Below, in pieces: positions 62,389 through 64,000 of a stretch of 64,000 nucleotides of DNA. Below the pieces are notes generated by a model. It was not told where the DNA came from. It was given only the letters and a program-made list of their open reading frames with translations, and did not search any database. The stretch lies in NCBI RefSeq assembly GCF_016862175.1, contig NZ_BOML01000060.1, positions 1-64,000 on the forward strand, in the 5' to 3' direction. The DNA comes from Paractinoplanes durhamensis (GTDB taxonomy: Bacteria; Actinomycetota; Actinomycetes; Mycobacteriales; Micromonosporaceae). Both the position numbers and the translations under genes were made by a program. Numbering within the stretch: position 1 is the stretch's first letter; each line of letters opens with the position of its first letter.

Positions 62389-63210
62389 TCACACTTTCCG
62401 GTATTTGGCCTGCGCGAAGCAGTAGACACCGAACGCGGCGATCCCGAGCCCGATCAACGCGAGCAGCCACACGCCCCACGGGTGTCCGGCCAGCGTCTTG
62501 AGGGCGGCGTCGAGGCCGCGGGCCTTGTCCGCGTCGTAGGTGACGGCGGCGACGACGACCAGGATGCCGGCGATGGCGTAGGCGGTGCCCTTGGCGATGT
62601 AGCCGGCCATCCCGAGGCGGGTCGTCGACTTGCGTACCGAAGGGGCCATCTCCTGGGTGTTCAGGTGCTTGGTGAACTTCTTGGTCCAGCCGTAGACGGC
62701 CATCCCGACGCCGACGCCGATCACGACCAGGCCGACGAAGCCGATCAGCCAGCGGCCGCCGGAGTGGGCCATGATGCCGGCCGACTTGTTCTGCTGGTTC
62801 TGCGCCATCGACGAGTTCGCGCCGCGCAGCACGTTGACCGCGTAGAAGGCCAGCGAGAGGTAGAGGATCGCGCGCACGCCGGAGACGACCCGCTCGGCGA
62901 TCGCGGTCTTGTCCTGCGGGCCGCTCTCGCCGATCGCGGCCTCGAAGGCCTGCCAGATGGCCATGCCGACCATCCCGATCGCGATCAGGACCAGCAGGAC
63001 CTTGCCGAACCCGTTGCCCGCCAGGGTCTGCAGCGCACCGGACTGGTCGCTCTCCTGGCTGGAGCCGCCGAAGGCGACCTGGACCGCGATCCACGCGAAG
63101 ATGAGGTGGACGATGCCGTAGCCGACGAAGCCGCCGCGGGCCACCATCTCCAGCGGTTTGCTGTCGGCGGCTCGCGACGCGGTGTATTTGACGTTACTGG
63201 CGGGGGTCAT
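62389..63210 (-). CDS. DUF1206 family integral membrane protein
   Basis: 273 residues with three repeats of a two-helix unit, the DUF1206 layout: ARGGFVGYGIVHLIFAWIAVQVAFG, then VSGVRAILYLSLAFYAVNVL, then GMAGYIAKGTAYAIAGILVVVAAVTYD. Role unknown. ATG 63210 chosen since MTPASNVKYTASRAAD precedes the first helix; a longer frame has no ribosome site. Confidence 0.88.
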   Translation of the reverse strand: MTPASNVKYTASRAADSKPLEMVARGGFVGYGIVHLIFAWIAVQVAFGGSSQESDQSGALQTLAGNGFGKVLLVLIAIGMVGMAIWQAFEAAIGESGPQDKTAIAERVVSGVRAILYLSLAFYAVNVLRGANSSMAQNQQNKSAGIMAHSGGRWLIGFVGLVVIGVGVGMAVYGWTKKFTKHLNTQEMAPSVRKSTTRLGMAGYIAKGTAYAIAGILVVVAAVTYDADKARGLDAALKTLAGHPWGVWLLALIGLGIAAFGVYCFAQAKYRKV

Positions 63211-63289
63211 GGCCCCAGATTGACCGAACGCGACGTGTGACAAACATTCAGCCCTTGGTCCGCCTAAGGAGGTGGCGGGGCCGGTGGTG

Positions 63290-63616
63290 TCAGTTGCGTG
63301 CCACCTGGAAACTGACGGTGTCACCGGTGATGCTGTCGAGTGACACCTGCAGGCCGCCGACGTTGACCGCCTGCTGTCCCTTGGTCAGGCTGATCTGCTC
63401 GCCGGCCACCACGAGGGTGACGGTGTTGGCGTCGGCGCTGACGAATTTCGCCTCCACGCCGAGCACGCTGGCGCTCGCGTCGACCTCCCGGTCGATGGTC
63501 ACCGTGCACTGGTCGAGACTGCAGTTGACGTTGTCACTGCTGCAACCGGTGAGAAGCGCGATGCCGAGGACGGCCGAGGCGAGTGCGGCGGCGACGCGCC
63601 GGGTGGGCTTGAGCAC
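63290..63616 (-). CDS. Small lipoprotein
   Basis: 108 residues with a type II signal peptide: VAAALASAVLGIALLTGCSS, lipobox LLTGC. The mature part is beta-rich with a Cys pair (NCSLDQCTV). No family recognised. GTG start at 63616, 41 bp from the divergent GNAT gene; no good ribosome site. Confidence 0.78.
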   Translation of the reverse strand: MLKPTRRVAAALASAVLGIALLTGCSSDNVNCSLDQCTVTIDREVDASASVLGVEAKFVSADANTVTLVVAGEQISLTKGQQAVNVGGLQVSLDSITGDTVSFQVARN

Positions 63617-63657
63617 CCTTCGAGGGTACGGGTACCGCGCGACCCTAAGGTGAGGTC

Positions 63658-63942
63658 GTGAGCGAGATAGAGGTACGCGACAACGCCCAGCAGCACCGCT
63701 TCGAGCTGCTCGTCGACGGTGCGATGGCCGGAATGGCCGCGTACCGGCTCCGGGACGGCGCCGTGGTGATCACGCACAGCGAGGTGGACCGGCAGTTCCG
63801 CGGCCAGGGGCTGGGGAACGAGCTGGCCCAGCGCACGCTGGACCTGCTCCGTTCTCGCGGGGACAAGGTCGTCCCGGTCTGCCCGTTCTTCGCGCGCTAC
63901 GTCGAGGAGCACCCGACGTACGACGACATCATCGTTTCCTGA
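63658..63942 (+). CDS. GNAT-like acetyltransferase (YjdJ/COG2388 type)
   Basis: 94 residues. A compact GNAT fold with the acetyl-CoA loop RQFRGQGLGNELAQRTLDLLRSRG and the end VCPFFARYVEEHPTYDDI, typical of the short Gcn5-like proteins. GTG 63658. Substrate unknown. Confidence 0.87.
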   Translation: MSEIEVRDNAQQHRFELLVDGAMAGMAAYRLRDGAVVITHSEVDRQFRGQGLGNELAQRTLDLLRSRGDKVVPVCPFFARYVEEHPTYDDIIVS

Positions 63943-63943
63943 C

Positions 63944-64000
63944 TCAGGCGGCCATCGGGGCCGGCACCGGGCTTCCCGCGATCAGCTCGGCGGCGGCCTG
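63944..64000 (-). CDS. Possible 3' end of a gene running off the window
   Basis: The minus-strand frame is open from the right edge to TGA at 63946-63944, reading QAAAELIAGSPVPAPMAA at the C-terminus. Too short to identify. It would be convergent with the GNAT gene. Confidence 0.35.
   Translation of the reverse strand, partial: QAAAELIAGSPVPAPMAA

Overview
The window is a high-GC actinobacterial chromosome segment, most likely from the Micromonosporaceae and plausibly an Actinoplanes (inference). Reasons: G/C-ending codons, many GTG/TTG starts, the conserved actinobacterial blocks pdxST-yebC-ruvCAB-yajC-secDF-apt-rel-hisS and pgsA-acyltransferase-pimA, a FliA/WhiG-type sigma factor, and a Ser/Thr kinase fused to a cellulose-binding-like domain. 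No rRNA, tRNA, CRISPR array, transposase or prophage was recognised.

Layout. 1-5.1 kb: a 5'-truncated Rpn/YhgA-like protein, arylamine N-acetyltransferase, a membrane-anchored beta-rich protein, a VOC protein, and a FAD monooxygenase/TetR pair preceded by strong dyads. 5.3-9.9 kb: a tightly overlapping urease operon ureABCFGD without ureE, with a His-rich UreG. 10-13.6 kb: sigma factor, a small conserved protein and the kinase-CBM2 protein. 14.1-17.7 kb: a cyanophycin operon (cphB then cphA). 17.9-24.7 kb: HxlR regulator, thioesterase, cupin, a TIR-TM-WD40 protein, acyl-ACP desaturase and a secreted serine hydrolase. 24.6-42 kb: housekeeping block (hisS, metallo-beta-lactamase-fold hydrolase, two extracytoplasmic cyclophilins, rel, apt, secF, secD, yajC, ruvBAC, a small TM protein, Uma2, yebC, pdxT, pdxS). 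42-47.6 kb: phosphatidylinositol mannoside genes and an EF-G-like gene. 47.6-53.8 kb: two convergent repeat copies, a second FAD monooxygenase/TetR pair, HIT protein, ADP-ribosylglycohydrolase and a two-component system. 54-64 kb: a secreted inactivated metalloprotease-like/FnIII/ricin-B protein with a 50-residue membrane protein, adenosine deaminase, methyltransferase, aldo/keto reductase, cold-shock protein, a holin-like/DUF3618/DUF4235 operon, MscS channel, DUF1206 protein, lipoprotein and GNAT protein.

The most unusual feature is a dispersed repeat of about 340 bp. Copies lie at 28574-28912, 47615-47950 and, inverted and rearranged, 48004-48394. Each begins just beyond the 3' end of a gene with a 25-29 bp-stem hairpin facing that gene. 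Copies A and B share 80 identical bases, and the neighbouring coding sequence has locally shifted third-position composition. This could be a mobile 3'-end or terminator element. Other leads are the TIR-WD40 protein, the zinc-site-less protease-like surface protein beside a two-component system, and several long operator-like dyads.
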